Below, in pieces: positions 42,650 through 50,649 of a stretch of DNA of 64,000 nt. The DNA comes from Occallatibacter riparius. Lineage in GTDB: Bacteria > Acidobacteriota > Terriglobia > Terriglobales > Acidobacteriaceae. Both the position numbers and the translations under genes were made by a program. Each line of letters starts with the position of its first letter. Positions within the stretch are counted from its first letter, which is position 1. The stretch lies in contig NZ_CP093313.1 of NCBI RefSeq assembly GCF_025264625.1, positions 5,270,001-5,334,000 of the forward strand, in the 5' to 3' direction. The notes beneath the pieces were generated by a model. That model did not search any database and was not told the DNA's origin. It was given only the letters and a program-made list of their open reading frames with translations.

Positions 42650-43489
42650 ATGCCTGTCCGCATTGTACAGAGTAAGAACAACGCGCGTTTGAAAGAGCTG
42701 CGGAAAGCCTTCGTGCGCCCAGGACGCGACACCCGTGGGCTGGTCGCCGTCGAGGGGCCGCATCTGCTTGAGGAAGCCCTCCGTGCCGGCCTGCGTATTG
42801 CGACCGTGTTCCTCCGATCCAATGGCAGGGGAGATCTCGGGTACGAACCCCGTGTTGGCGAAGATGTCGAAATTCTCTTGGTTGATCCTGATCTCTTCGA
42901 CGACGTGGTTCAAACCGAAACCCCGCAGCCCGTCGCCGCTCTTGTCGAGATGCCCGACTGGACCTGGGCCCACATTTTGCGTCAGGCCGAGTCTTGGCCG
43001 CCGCTGCTCATCGTCCTCGCCGGCTTGCAGGACCCCGGCAATCTGGGCACCATCCTTCGCTCGGCTGAAGCTTTCAAATCCACCGGCATCATCAGCCTGC
43101 CTGGCACGGTCAACGAGTGGAACCCCAAGGTGGTCCGCTCCTCCGCCGGAAGCATCTTCCGCCTGCCGCTCATCCACGCTATGCCGGAAGAGTGCTTCAC
43201 GATGCTGCGCGAAGCCGGCGCGCGCGTACTCTCCACGTCTGTTTCGAATGCCACTCCGATTCACGGCGCCAACCTCACCGGCCCCGTCGCCTTCCTCATC
43301 GGCAACGAAGGCGCGGGCGTGCCCGCCGAGATCGCAAAGCAAGCCGACAGCGCCGTCACGATTCCCTGCCCCGGTCCGGTCGAGAGCCTCAACGCTGCCG
43401 TCGCCGCCGGCGTGCTGCTCTATGAAACCTTCCGCCAGCGCGACACGCTCGTTATGAGAGAAGCTGAATTGCGAGGCAGTTCTCGATGA
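42650..43489 (+). CDS. TrmH/SpoU family RNA 2'-O-methyltransferase
   Basis: This 279-residue SPOUT enzyme has an N-terminal substrate-binding domain (RIVQSKNNARLKELRKAFVR, VAVEGPHLLEEAL) and a trefoil-knot catalytic domain. The SpoU motifs are GLQDPGNLGTILRSAEAF (motif 1), AFLIGNEGAGVPAEI (motif 2) and CPGPVESLNAAVAAGVLLYE (motif 3). It methylates rRNA or tRNA; the exact position cannot be told. The stop overlaps the rarA start by four bases, so the two are probably one transcript. Confidence 0.93.
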   Translation: MPVRIVQSKNNARLKELRKAFVRPGRDTRGLVAVEGPHLLEEALRAGLRIATVFLRSNGRGDLGYEPRVGEDVEILLVDPDLFDDVVQTETPQPVAALVEMPDWTWAHILRQAESWPPLLIVLAGLQDPGNLGTILRSAEAFKSTGIISLPGTVNEWNPKVVRSSAGSIFRLPLIHAMPEECFTMLREAGARVLSTSVSNATPIHGANLTGPVAFLIGNEGAGVPAEIAKQADSAVTIPCPGPVESLNAAVAAGVLLYETFRQRDTLVMREAELRGSSR

Positions 43490-44961
43490 GTCTCTTTGAC
43501 GGCGAGCCCGACGGACCACAACTTTCGTCCAAAGCTGCGCCGCGCCCAGGCCGCGGAGCGCCGCTTGCCGAGCGCATGCGCCCGCGCTCGCTTGACGACT
43601 ATGTTGGCCAGGAGCACCTGCTCGGCCCGGGCAAGCCGCTGCGCATTCAAATCGAGCGCGACGACCCTGGTTCGATGATTTTCTGGGGCCCGCCGGGCGT
43701 GGGCAAAACCACTCTCGCCAAAATCATCGCTGAAACCACCAAAGCGAGCTTCATCGAGTTCTCCGCCGTGCTCTCCGGCATCAAGGAGATCAAGCAGGTG
43801 ATGGCCGACGCCGCCCGCGCCGCCGAACTGCACTCGCGCACCATCCTCTTCGTCGACGAGATCCATCGCTTCAACAAAGCGCAGCAGGACGCATTCCTGC
43901 CCTACGTCGAGCGCGGCACCATCCGCCTCATCGGCGCCACCACTGAGAATCCTTCGTTCGAGATCATCTCCGCGCTGCTCTCCCGCTGCCGTGTCTACGT
44001 GCTGCAGCCGCTGAGCGAAGACCGCATCGCCGGCCTGCTCCGCAAAGCTCTTGAAGACAGCGAGCGCGGCCTCGGAGCAATGAACCTCACGGCCGACGAC
44101 GATGCGCTGCTACTCATGGCCGGCTACTCCAGCGGCGACTGCCGCTCGGCCTACAACACGCTTGAAGTCGCCGCGCAGCTTGCCGCCAATCCGGGCTCGG
44201 AAGATCCGGGTTCGGTAGGTCCGGGTTCGGTAGGTCCGGGCTTTAGCCCGGACACAACAATGGATTCATCAAGCGGGGCTTTAGCCCCTGAGGTATTGTC
44301 TTCGCGCCGTCTCAACCACATCGACAAGGCGATCGCCACCGAAGCCGTGCAGCAGCGCGTGCTGATGTACGACAAGTCCGGCGAGGAGCACTACAACCTC
44401 ATCTCCGCGCTGCACAAGAGCGTCCGCAACTCCGATCCAGACGCCGCGCTCTACTGGCTCGCCCGCATGTTTGCCTCCGGCGAAGACCCGCTCTATCTCG
44501 CTCGCCGCGTGGTCCGCATGGCTGTTGAAGACATCGGCCTGGCCGCACCGGAAGCGCTGAATCTCTGTCTCAGCGCGAAAGAGGCCATAGACTTCCTCGG
44601 CTCGCCTGAAGGCGACCTTGCCCTCGCCGAAGCGGTCGTCTATCTCTGCCTCGCGCCCAAGTCGAACGCCGTTTACACCGCGTACGGCGCTGTGCAATCC
44701 GAGATCGAGCACACCCGGCAGGAGCCCGTCCCGCTGCATTTGCGCAATGCGCCAACGCGTTTGATGAAAGAGCTTGACTACGGCAAGGGCTACAAATATG
44801 CGCACGACGAGGAAGGCCGCGTGGCCGACATGGACTGCCTTCCTGACTCGCTCAAAGGACGCACCTATTACCACCCCACGCAGGAGGGCCGCGAAAAGCA
44901 ACTCGCGCTGCGCATGGAAGAGATTCGCCGCATCAGATCAGGCAAGCACAACCGCACATAA
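43486..44961 (+). CDS. rarA: Replication-associated recombination protein RarA (MgsA), with an extra repeat-derived segment
   Basis: This 491-residue AAA+ ATPase acts at stalled replication forks. Walker A is GPPGVGKTTLAKII near residue 68, Walker B FVDEIHRFNKAQQDAFLPYV follows, and the C-terminal tetramerisation/RarA domain contains YDKSGEEHYNLISALHKSVR then NSDPDAALYWLARM. Residues about 236-268 (NPGSEDPGSVGPGSVGPGFS then PDTTMDSSSGALAPEV) interrupt the normal loop between the AAA+ and C-terminal domains. This matches a DNA repeat at 44191-44290 made of three 15-bp units and two palindromes, inserted in frame. The core is intact. It overlaps the upstream methyltransferase gene. Confidence 0.94.
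   Translation: MSLFDGEPDGPQLSSKAAPRPGRGAPLAERMRPRSLDDYVGQEHLLGPGKPLRIQIERDDPGSMIFWGPPGVGKTTLAKIIAETTKASFIEFSAVLSGIKEIKQVMADAARAAELHSRTILFVDEIHRFNKAQQDAFLPYVERGTIRLIGATTENPSFEIISALLSRCRVYVLQPLSEDRIAGLLRKALEDSERGLGAMNLTADDDALLLMAGYSSGDCRSAYNTLEVAAQLAANPGSEDPGSVGPGSVGPGFSPDTTMDSSSGALAPEVLSSRRLNHIDKAIATEAVQQRVLMYDKSGEEHYNLISALHKSVRNSDPDAALYWLARMFASGEDPLYLARRVVRMAVEDIGLAAPEALNLCLSAKEAIDFLGSPEGDLALAEAVVYLCLAPKSNAVYTAYGAVQSEIEHTRQEPVPLHLRNAPTRLMKELDYGKGYKYAHDEEGRVADMDCLPDSLKGRTYYHPTQEGREKQLALRMEEIRRIRSGKHNRT
44191..44293 (+). repeat. In-frame repeat: three 15-bp units plus two GGGCTTTAGCCC-type hairpins
   Basis: Units CCGGGCTCGGAAGAT, CCGGGTTCGGTAGGT, CCGGGTTCGGTAGGT precede a perfect palindrome GTCCGGGCT-TT-AGCCCGGAC (44234-44253). 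A second palindrome GGGGCT-TT-AGCCCC follows at 44275-44288 and is itself followed by TGAGG. The same pair of hairpins and the shared tail occur in dsbD (47817-47873). It lies entirely inside the rarA reading frame. Confidence 0.85.
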
Positions 44962-44983
44962 CCTTCAACACCCAGGTCTACAT

Positions 44984-46243
44984 TCACATTGGGCTGGCGG
45001 AGTAGCCACACTTGGAGTTTGCAATATCGCAGCCTCCGAACCCCTTCACAGCAGCTTTGAACAATGTGCCGCTCGGAGTGTCGTTGCTCAACTCCCAGAA
45101 CATCACCCCACCAAGTCCCTGGGCCGCTGCCCACCTCGACTTGTAAGTCAGAGATGTTGCGTCGTCATAGGTCCAGAACGTAAGTGTCGATGCATTCCAA
45201 AGCCATGGTTCCTGGGTCTTGCTGTCCCGATATTTCGTATAACCCGTGAGCGCCGCGATCTGCCAGTACGGGTAGGGATAACTATCGGGCGTACCGGGCT
45301 GGAACAAGCCCTGATGAAAGTAGCCCACCTTCGTCCAGCGCCACCCATACAACGGCATTCCGAACACGATCTTCTGCTTCTCCACGCCCATCGCCAGATA
45401 CTTCGCCACAACGGAGCTCGCATTATTTCCCGCGCTTGGATCGAATGACGCCTGCGACAACGGCGCATTCAGGCCGGTCATGTTGCTCCACGGCCCATCA
45501 AAGTCGTACATCGGCACATTGAAGAAATCTACGAAACTCTGCGCCGCGTTCAGGTTCATGTAATCCCACTGGCCCCACCAGGTCCCGCCCACGCTCGTCA
45601 GCAGATATCCCGATCCAAGTGCATTCAACTGCGTGCGGAACTCCTGCAGCAGCGCCAGGTAGTTGCTGAGATCGGTTGCATTCTTCGGGAACTCCCAGTC
45701 GATGTCGATGCCCGTGAAAATTCCCGGTCCCGACAGTCCCGGTGCAAAGTTCCCCTTGATGTACATGTTGATGCAGCTGGCTACAAACGCCTGGCGATTC
45801 TGCGGCTGTGCAGCCGTGGCGAACACCGCGGGATCCATGCCGCCGCCGCCAATCGAAATCATGATCGGCAGCGAGGGATAGCTCTTCTTCAGCAATTGAA
45901 GCTGATGGAAATTCCCGGCCAGCACCCCCGGCGCTTCCACATCGGCAATTCCATTCAGCGTGGAGACTGCCGGCAACGGCTGCCGGTAATCCGCCCAGTC
46001 GTCATAGGTGGCGCACTGATTGTTCTCGATGTCTGAAAAGGCGTAAATGAGATGCGTGAGCAGCGGAGCCGCCCCGCTCGTCACCAGGTTCTTTACGTTA
46101 TAGGGCCGAGTGTTGAACATGCCCCACTGCGGGTAATATCCAACCACCTTAAAAGGTGACGCAGCAGCAGAGCAGAGCGGAATCGCAAGGCAGATCAGAA
46201 ACAGGAACAGCAAAGAACAACGGCGCCAGGCTTTCACAAGCAC
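44984..46243 (-). CDS. Secreted GH18 chitinase-like protein
   Basis: This 419-residue exported protein has a signal peptide (CSLLFLFLICLAIPLCSAAA) and a GH18 barrel: PFKVVGYYPQWGMFNTRPYN, LTHLIYAFSDIENNQ, SLPIMISIGGGGMDP and the catalytic strand FTGIDIDWEFP. The catalytic Glu and the two preceding Asp of DxxDxDxE are present, but the first Asp is Thr (TGIDIDWE). Further elements are MPLYGWRW and GGVMFWELSNDTPSGTLFKA. It probably hydrolyses chitin or a related N-acetylglucosamine polymer, perhaps with altered efficiency. Extra Cys are seen near the C-terminus. An inverted repeat lies about 40 bases upstream of the start. Confidence 0.9.
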   Translation of the reverse strand: MLVKAWRRCSLLFLFLICLAIPLCSAAASPFKVVGYYPQWGMFNTRPYNVKNLVTSGAAPLLTHLIYAFSDIENNQCATYDDWADYRQPLPAVSTLNGIADVEAPGVLAGNFHQLQLLKKSYPSLPIMISIGGGGMDPAVFATAAQPQNRQAFVASCINMYIKGNFAPGLSGPGIFTGIDIDWEFPKNATDLSNYLALLQEFRTQLNALGSGYLLTSVGGTWWGQWDYMNLNAAQSFVDFFNVPMYDFDGPWSNMTGLNAPLSQASFDPSAGNNASSVVAKYLAMGVEKQKIVFGMPLYGWRWTKVGYFHQGLFQPGTPDSYPYPYWQIAALTGYTKYRDSKTQEPWLWNASTLTFWTYDDATSLTYKSRWAAAQGLGGVMFWELSNDTPSGTLFKAAVKGFGGCDIANSKCGYSASPM

Positions 46244-46280
46244 CTCTATCGGAGCTTTGGGATTTGCTCACCATTGTGCC

Positions 46281-46322
46281 CGAAGTAACCACCTATCGGC
46301 ACCTGATCATAGGTTACCTTCG
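46281..46322. promoter_or_regulatory. Inverted repeat upstream of the GH18 gene
   Basis: CGAAGTAACC (46281-46290) is nearly complementary to GGTTACCTTCG (46312-46322), and ACCTAT (46291-46296) to ATAGGT (46309-46314). The repeat lies about 40-80 bases upstream of the GH18 start, where an operator would be expected. Confidence 0.35.
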
Positions 46323-46416
46323 TCCATTGTCCATAAGGGAACATGGCTGCCCACTCCCCTATTGCGGGGCGGAAGTAGCCTGTAAGCAGAGGTTTGCGAG
46401 AGCTCCGACGTTCCCG

Positions 46417-48720
46417 CTATTTCGACGGCGCCGCGGCCGTTTGCGTCGAATTGCGCGGCAGAGAATTGAGCGCCTCCAGCACGATTCCCGGCGTCAGCGC
46501 TTCCGGCAGGAGCCGCGGCGTCGCCTCGCCAGGGACATACAGCGCATACACCGGAACGCCGCTCCGGCCCAGCCGCTCAAGCTCCTGCGAGATCGCATCG
46601 TCGTGCTGCGTCCAATCGGCCTTCAGCAGCGCCACATGCGCGTCGGCAAAGGCCTTCATCACTTCCGGCCGCGTAAGCGCCACGCGCTCATTCACCTGGC
46701 AGCTCAGACACCACTTGGCGGTGAAGTCGACGAAGACGGGTGTGCCAGCCGCGACGTGTTCGCTAACCGAACTTGAAGACCACTGCTCCCAAACCGTTCC
46801 CGCTGGGAGGATGAGGCTCTGCGCATAAGGTCCATCTTCCCGGGCCAAGTTTTTGATTGTGTTATCCGGGGCAAGCTCCAGCGAGGAGTACATGCCGAGC
46901 CCAATGACGCACAGTATGATGACTCCCGCCAGCACCGCCGACCACGCCTTAGCCGGCCACCTTCCCAAAAACCAACCCGCGATCGCCAGCAGCAGAAAGC
47001 TCGCCAACAGCGCCGCCAGCATCGTCGCGCCATACGCATTGGCTACAACCCACGCCAGCCAGATCACCGTTCCGAAGATCGGCACCGACACCGCCTGCCG
47101 CAGCACTTCCATCCACGCGCCCGGCCGCGGCAAAATGTGCGTCCACGCAGGCTGCAGCGTCAACACCAGGTATGGCGCAGCCAATCCCAGCGCCAGCATC
47201 GTGAACACCGCAAACGTCGCGATAGCCGGGGCCGCCAGCGCATACCCGATCGCCGCCCCCATAAACGGCGCAGTACACGGCGTAGCCACAATCACCGCCA
47301 GCACGCCCGTAAAGAAGCTGCCCGTGTAGCCCTGCTTCTGCGCCAGGCTCCCGCCCGTGCTGGTCAGCGACAGGCCAATCTCAAACTGCCCCGCCAGAGA
47401 CAACCCCAGGAAGAACAGCAACCCCGCCATCAGGAACAGAAACACCGGCGACTGGAACTGGAATCCCCATCCCAGCCGAGCGCCGGCCGCGCGCAACCCC
47501 AGCAGCAAGCCCACCAGCGCCCAGAACGACACCACGATGCCGGCCGTATAAACCAGCCCATGCGCCCGCAGCCTGTGCCGCTCCTCGGCGCCCGAGTTCA
47601 CCAGCGCCAGCCCCTTCAAAAACAGCACCGGAAACACGCACGGCATCAGGTTCAGAATGATCCCGCCCAAAAACGCCAGCGCAATTACCTTCGCAAACCC
47701 CGGCTGAGTCGCCGCCCTCGGACCCGCACCCTGCCATGCCGGAGCGCTTGGAGCGCCTGCTGCCGGTGCATTGGTGCCTGTCGCCGCTGGGGCCGCAGCA
47801 TCCGCTTTTGGGTAGGCCGGGGCTTTAGCCCCGGCATCCGCGGCAGCAGGAGATGGGGCTTCAGCCCCTGAGGCTTGAGCTTGCCCAGCCTTCACCGCAC
47901 CCTGCGGCGCAGCAATCTCATACGCCCTTCCGCCACTCAGCTCGATCACGCCCCGCAACGCATCCGGAGCCTTCGCCAGATTCGCATCCTTCGCAATCTC
48001 GAGCGTGAGCCCCTTCGCAGTCGGAGTCACTTTCTGCGGCGCCGCATTCTGAATCACATCCTGATCCGCAGGAAAGAACGACGCCTCGGTCTCGCGCCGC
48101 CCGGTCTCCACCGTCAACTTGAATCCCGCTGGTGTGGATACAAACCCGAGCTTCGACTTCGCGGGCAGCGCCGCGGGCAGCTTGTCGGCGAGCCGCGCAT
48201 AAAGACCCGCATCCGGCTCAATCGGCGCACCGGCCGCATCTCCCACCGCGCGCGTGATCGCCAAATCCGCCTTGCCCGGAATGCAGACTTCGCGGCACAC
48301 CAGCCAGTTCACATGCGCCTGCAGCGTCACCGGTCCCGGCTTCGCATCGCTCCCCGCGGTCAGGCTGAACGAGAACAGGACCTCATTCTCATACCCGAAA
48401 TCCATCAGCGGACCGACTGGCAGCCGCTTCGGGACCGGGAACAGCAGCGCGCTCGCGCTGATCCCCTGCGGAAGCGTCCACTTAATGCGCGGCGGTTCCC
48501 CCGCATCGCCCGCGTTCTTCCAATAGACGTGCCATCCTGGTTCCAGCTTGAAGTAGAGCCCAGCCTTCGCTGGCCGCCCGTTGGCCGCAATCGATTGACT
48601 GGGCGCCACCAACTGCACGTGCACATGAGCGGCATCCGCCGAACTCGACGCCGCAAACCCCGGCGCCCCCGCCAGCAGCAGGACGACAATCAGCAAGAAG
48701 AGTCTTCGCGAAAAACACAT
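46417..48720 (-). CDS. dsbD: Thiol:disulfide interchange protein DsbD, with a repeat-derived linker
   Basis: This 767-residue membrane protein carries electrons from cytoplasmic thioredoxin to the periplasm. After a signal peptide it has an N-terminal DsbD domain (PGWHVYWKNAGDAGEPPRIK, VCREVCIPGKADL). A Pro/Ala-rich linker at about 285-335 follows, then eight or so membrane helices with the redox Cys in LNLMPCVFPVLFLKG and VIVATPCTAPFMGAAIG. The C-terminal thioredoxin domain has WCLSC (FVDFTAKWCLSCQVNE). The linker contains the hairpin repeat element at 47817-47873, read in frame as SGAEAPSPAAADAGAKAPAY. All domains seem intact. It is not adjacent to cytochrome c biogenesis genes. Confidence 0.92.
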   Translation of the reverse strand: MCFSRRLFLLIVVLLLAGAPGFAASSSADAAHVHVQLVAPSQSIAANGRPAKAGLYFKLEPGWHVYWKNAGDAGEPPRIKWTLPQGISASALLFPVPKRLPVGPLMDFGYENEVLFSFSLTAGSDAKPGPVTLQAHVNWLVCREVCIPGKADLAITRAVGDAAGAPIEPDAGLYARLADKLPAALPAKSKLGFVSTPAGFKLTVETGRRETEASFFPADQDVIQNAAPQKVTPTAKGLTLEIAKDANLAKAPDALRGVIELSGGRAYEIAAPQGAVKAGQAQASGAEAPSPAAADAGAKAPAYPKADAAAPAATGTNAPAAGAPSAPAWQGAGPRAATQPGFAKVIALAFLGGIILNLMPCVFPVLFLKGLALVNSGAEERHRLRAHGLVYTAGIVVSFWALVGLLLGLRAAGARLGWGFQFQSPVFLFLMAGLLFFLGLSLAGQFEIGLSLTSTGGSLAQKQGYTGSFFTGVLAVIVATPCTAPFMGAAIGYALAAPAIATFAVFTMLALGLAAPYLVLTLQPAWTHILPRPGAWMEVLRQAVSVPIFGTVIWLAWVVANAYGATMLAALLASFLLLAIAGWFLGRWPAKAWSAVLAGVIILCVIGLGMYSSLELAPDNTIKNLAREDGPYAQSLILPAGTVWEQWSSSSVSEHVAAGTPVFVDFTAKWCLSCQVNERVALTRPEVMKAFADAHVALLKADWTQHDDAISQELERLGRSGVPVYALYVPGEATPRLLPEALTPGIVLEALNSLPRNSTQTAAAPSK
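47817..47873 (+). repeat. In-frame paired-hairpin repeat in dsbD
   Basis: A palindrome CCGGGGCT-TT-AGCCCCGG (47817-47834) is followed after 20 bases by GGGGCT-TC-AGCCCC (47855-47868) and TGAGG. The 19 bases 47855-47873 match rarA 44275-44293 with one difference. Relative to the host gene the element is in the opposite orientation to that in rarA. Confidence 0.8.
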
Positions 48721-48853
48721 CCAGTTCGGCTCTGATCCTTTGGACTCAGTCTACCGAAGTTACGTCGCAGAATTGTCATCCGCGCGTAAGCTTGTTCCAT
48801 TCAGGCTCTTGCCCACCGCCAGCCGGATGCGTTCAAGCCAGCACGCAGTCGGG

Positions 48854-48888
48854 TTTTCTGTTCCCTGATGCCTGTTGCCTGTTCCCTG
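48854..48888 (-). repeat. Period-7 array, CAGGGAA class, after the CoA-binding-protein stop
   Basis: Read on the minus strand, five units follow the stop codon after three bases: CAGGGAA, CAGGCAA, CAGGCAT, CAGGGAA, CAGAAAA. Its nearest partner is the array at 56212-56274, also directly after a stop codon. The array lies between a short gene and the 5' region of dsbD. Confidence 0.75.
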
Positions 48889-48891
48889 CTT

Positions 48892-49314
48892 CTAAAACAT
48901 CTGCGCGTGCCGGCGATAAATACAGTCATTCTGCACGCACTTCACGCCTGCAGCCTCAGCCTTGCGCACCGCCTCGTGCGCCGTCACGCCATCCTGCAGC
49001 CACACGTACTTGATCCCCAGCCGCATCACGTCGTCGATAATCGGCGGCACAAACTCCGGCGCGCGAAACACATCTACCAAGTCGATCTCTCCGCCCTCGG
49101 CACGCACAGCGTTCTGCGCCGCCTCCAGATCGGGATAGCACGCCATTCCCAGCACCGCTTTCAGCGCCGGATTCACCGGCACCACGCGATAGCCGTTCGC
49201 TGCCAGATACTTGCCAATATGAAAGCTTGCGCGCGAATCCTTGTCGCTCATCCCCACCACGGCAATCGTCTTCGACTCCCGCAGCATCTCCTCAATCATC
49301 GCCGGCTCATTCAT
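48892..49314 (-). CDS. CoA-binding domain protein (YccU-like)
   Basis: This 140-residue Rossmann-fold protein matches the CoA_binding domain found alone in YccU: MNEPAMIEEMLRESKTIAVV then GMSDKDSRASFHIGKYLAAN (nucleotide loop), VVPVNPALKAVLGMACYPDL, DVFRAPEFVPPIIDDVMRLG and YVWLQDGVTAHEAVRKAEAA. It is cytoplasmic and probably binds CoA or a similar nucleotide; the precise role is unknown. Start ATG, moderate ribosome site. A period-7 array follows its stop directly. Confidence 0.9.
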   Translation of the reverse strand: MNEPAMIEEMLRESKTIAVVGMSDKDSRASFHIGKYLAANGYRVVPVNPALKAVLGMACYPDLEAAQNAVRAEGGEIDLVDVFRAPEFVPPIIDDVMRLGIKYVWLQDGVTAHEAVRKAEAAGVKCVQNDCIYRRHAQMF

Positions 49315-49317
49315 ATC

Positions 49318-49338
49318 AGCTCCTAGCCTCTAGCTTCA
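49318..49338 (+). repeat. Short period-7 array, AGC-type, near the start of the CoA-binding gene
   Basis: Three units AGCTCCT, AGCCTCT, AGCTTCA run from 49318, immediately upstream (minus strand) of the start codon at 49314. The same class is seen at 49404-49438, 66 bases further on. Confidence 0.5.
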
Positions 49339-49403
49339 TCTTTGATGCTTCAGGGGTTTATCGGTTCCGACCTGGATGGCCTACGCTCTTTCGTTAGCGC
49401 CGT

Positions 49404-49438
49404 GCGAGCTAGCAGCTTGGAGCTAGTGGCTAGAAGCT
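49404..49438 (-). repeat. Period-7 array, AGC-type, after the prfB stop
   Basis: On the minus strand, after the prfB TAG and four bases, the units AGCTTCT, AGCCACT, AGCTCCA, AGCTGCT, AGCTCGC follow. The period of seven and placement just after a stop codon are shared with the CAGGGAA-class arrays; the unit sequence is different. Confidence 0.7.
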
Positions 49439-49442
49439 GTCT

Positions 49443-50580
49443 CTACACGTCCAGATCATCCTCGCCGCCGCCGTTTGCCGTGCCGCGCCGCTTGGCCAGC
49501 AGATACCCACGCAGAAACGGCTCTAGATACCCATCGAGCACCTTGTCCACGTCGCCCACTTCCACCTTGGTGCGATGATCCTTGGCCATGCGATACGGCT
49601 GCAGCACATACGAGCGAATCTGCGACCCGAAGTTGATATCGAGCTTCGAGTCTTCGAGTTTCTTCGTCTCCGCGCGCTTCTTTTCCAGCTCATACTCGTA
49701 GAGCCGCGAGCGCAGCATCTTCATCGCCTTCTCGCGGTTCTGGATCTGCGAACGCTCATTCTGGCACTGCACCACAATCCCGGTGGGCAGGTGCGTCATG
49801 CGCACGGCCGAGTCGGTCGTATTCACATGCTGGCCACCCTTGCCGCCCGAACGATACGTATCGATGCGCAGGTCTTCCAGCTTCAAATCGACGTGGATGG
49901 TCTCATCGATTTCCGGCGACACAAACACCGACGCAAACGACGTGTGCCTCCGCTTCGCCGCGTCAAACGGCGAGATGCGCACCAGCCGGTGCACGCCGCT
50001 TTCGCCCGCAAGCTGCCCAAAGGCATACTCGCCGGTGATGGTGAATGTGGCTGACTTGATGCCCGCGCCGTCGCCCGGCTGTTCGTCATTCATAACCGTC
50101 TTGAAGCCCTGCTGTTCGGCCCATCGCAGGTACATGCGCACCAGCATCTCGGCCCAGTCCTGGCTCTCCGTGCCGCCCGCTCCCGGATGCACCGTGACGA
50201 TCGCATTCAGCGGATCGGCCTCGCCCGAAAGCATCGTCTTGGCTTCCAGGTCCTCGGCAAACGTGCGCAGCGACTCAACGTCCCGGTTCAAATCCGCGAG
50301 CACGTCTTCGCCCTCACGCGCCAGTTCGAAATAAGCTTCGACGTCGCTGCTGCGGCGGACGAGTTCCTCGTCGTTCGCCACAAGCCCTTCCAGCCGCTTG
50401 CGGTCGCGCATCAGCGGCTGCGAGGCTGCGGGATCGCTCCACAACGCCGGATCGGCTAGTTTCGTTTCAATTTCTCCGAGTTCCCTGCGGATGCGGGCAG
50501 GGTCAAAGATACTCCCGCAGGTCGCGCACCTGGTCGCGCACGGGAGCATAAGCGAATTCGAGATCCTGCAAGGATGCCAT
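49443..50580 (-). CDS. prfB: Peptide chain release factor 2, with programmed +1 frameshift
   Basis: RF2 ends translation at UGA and UAA. The gene starts at ATG 50580 and reads MASLQDLEFAYAPVRDQVRD then LREYL to an in-frame TGA at 50503-50505. After skipping T50505 the frame continues from GAC (50504) as DPARIRRELGEI to 49443. The slip site CTT-TGA-C with GGGAG just before it is the classic RF2 autoregulatory frameshift. The long part has the stop-codon motif SPF (VRISPFDAAKRRHTSF) and the catalytic GGQ (SGGKGGQHVNTTDSA). Product about 378 residues. High RF2 activity lowers its own synthesis by ending at the internal TGA. Confidence 0.95.
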
Positions 50581-50649
50581 TTGCTCTTAGACCTGACTTT
50601 GGCTTGAACTTAAGAACGTCACTACACCTCTCATGATAGCAACTCTGCA

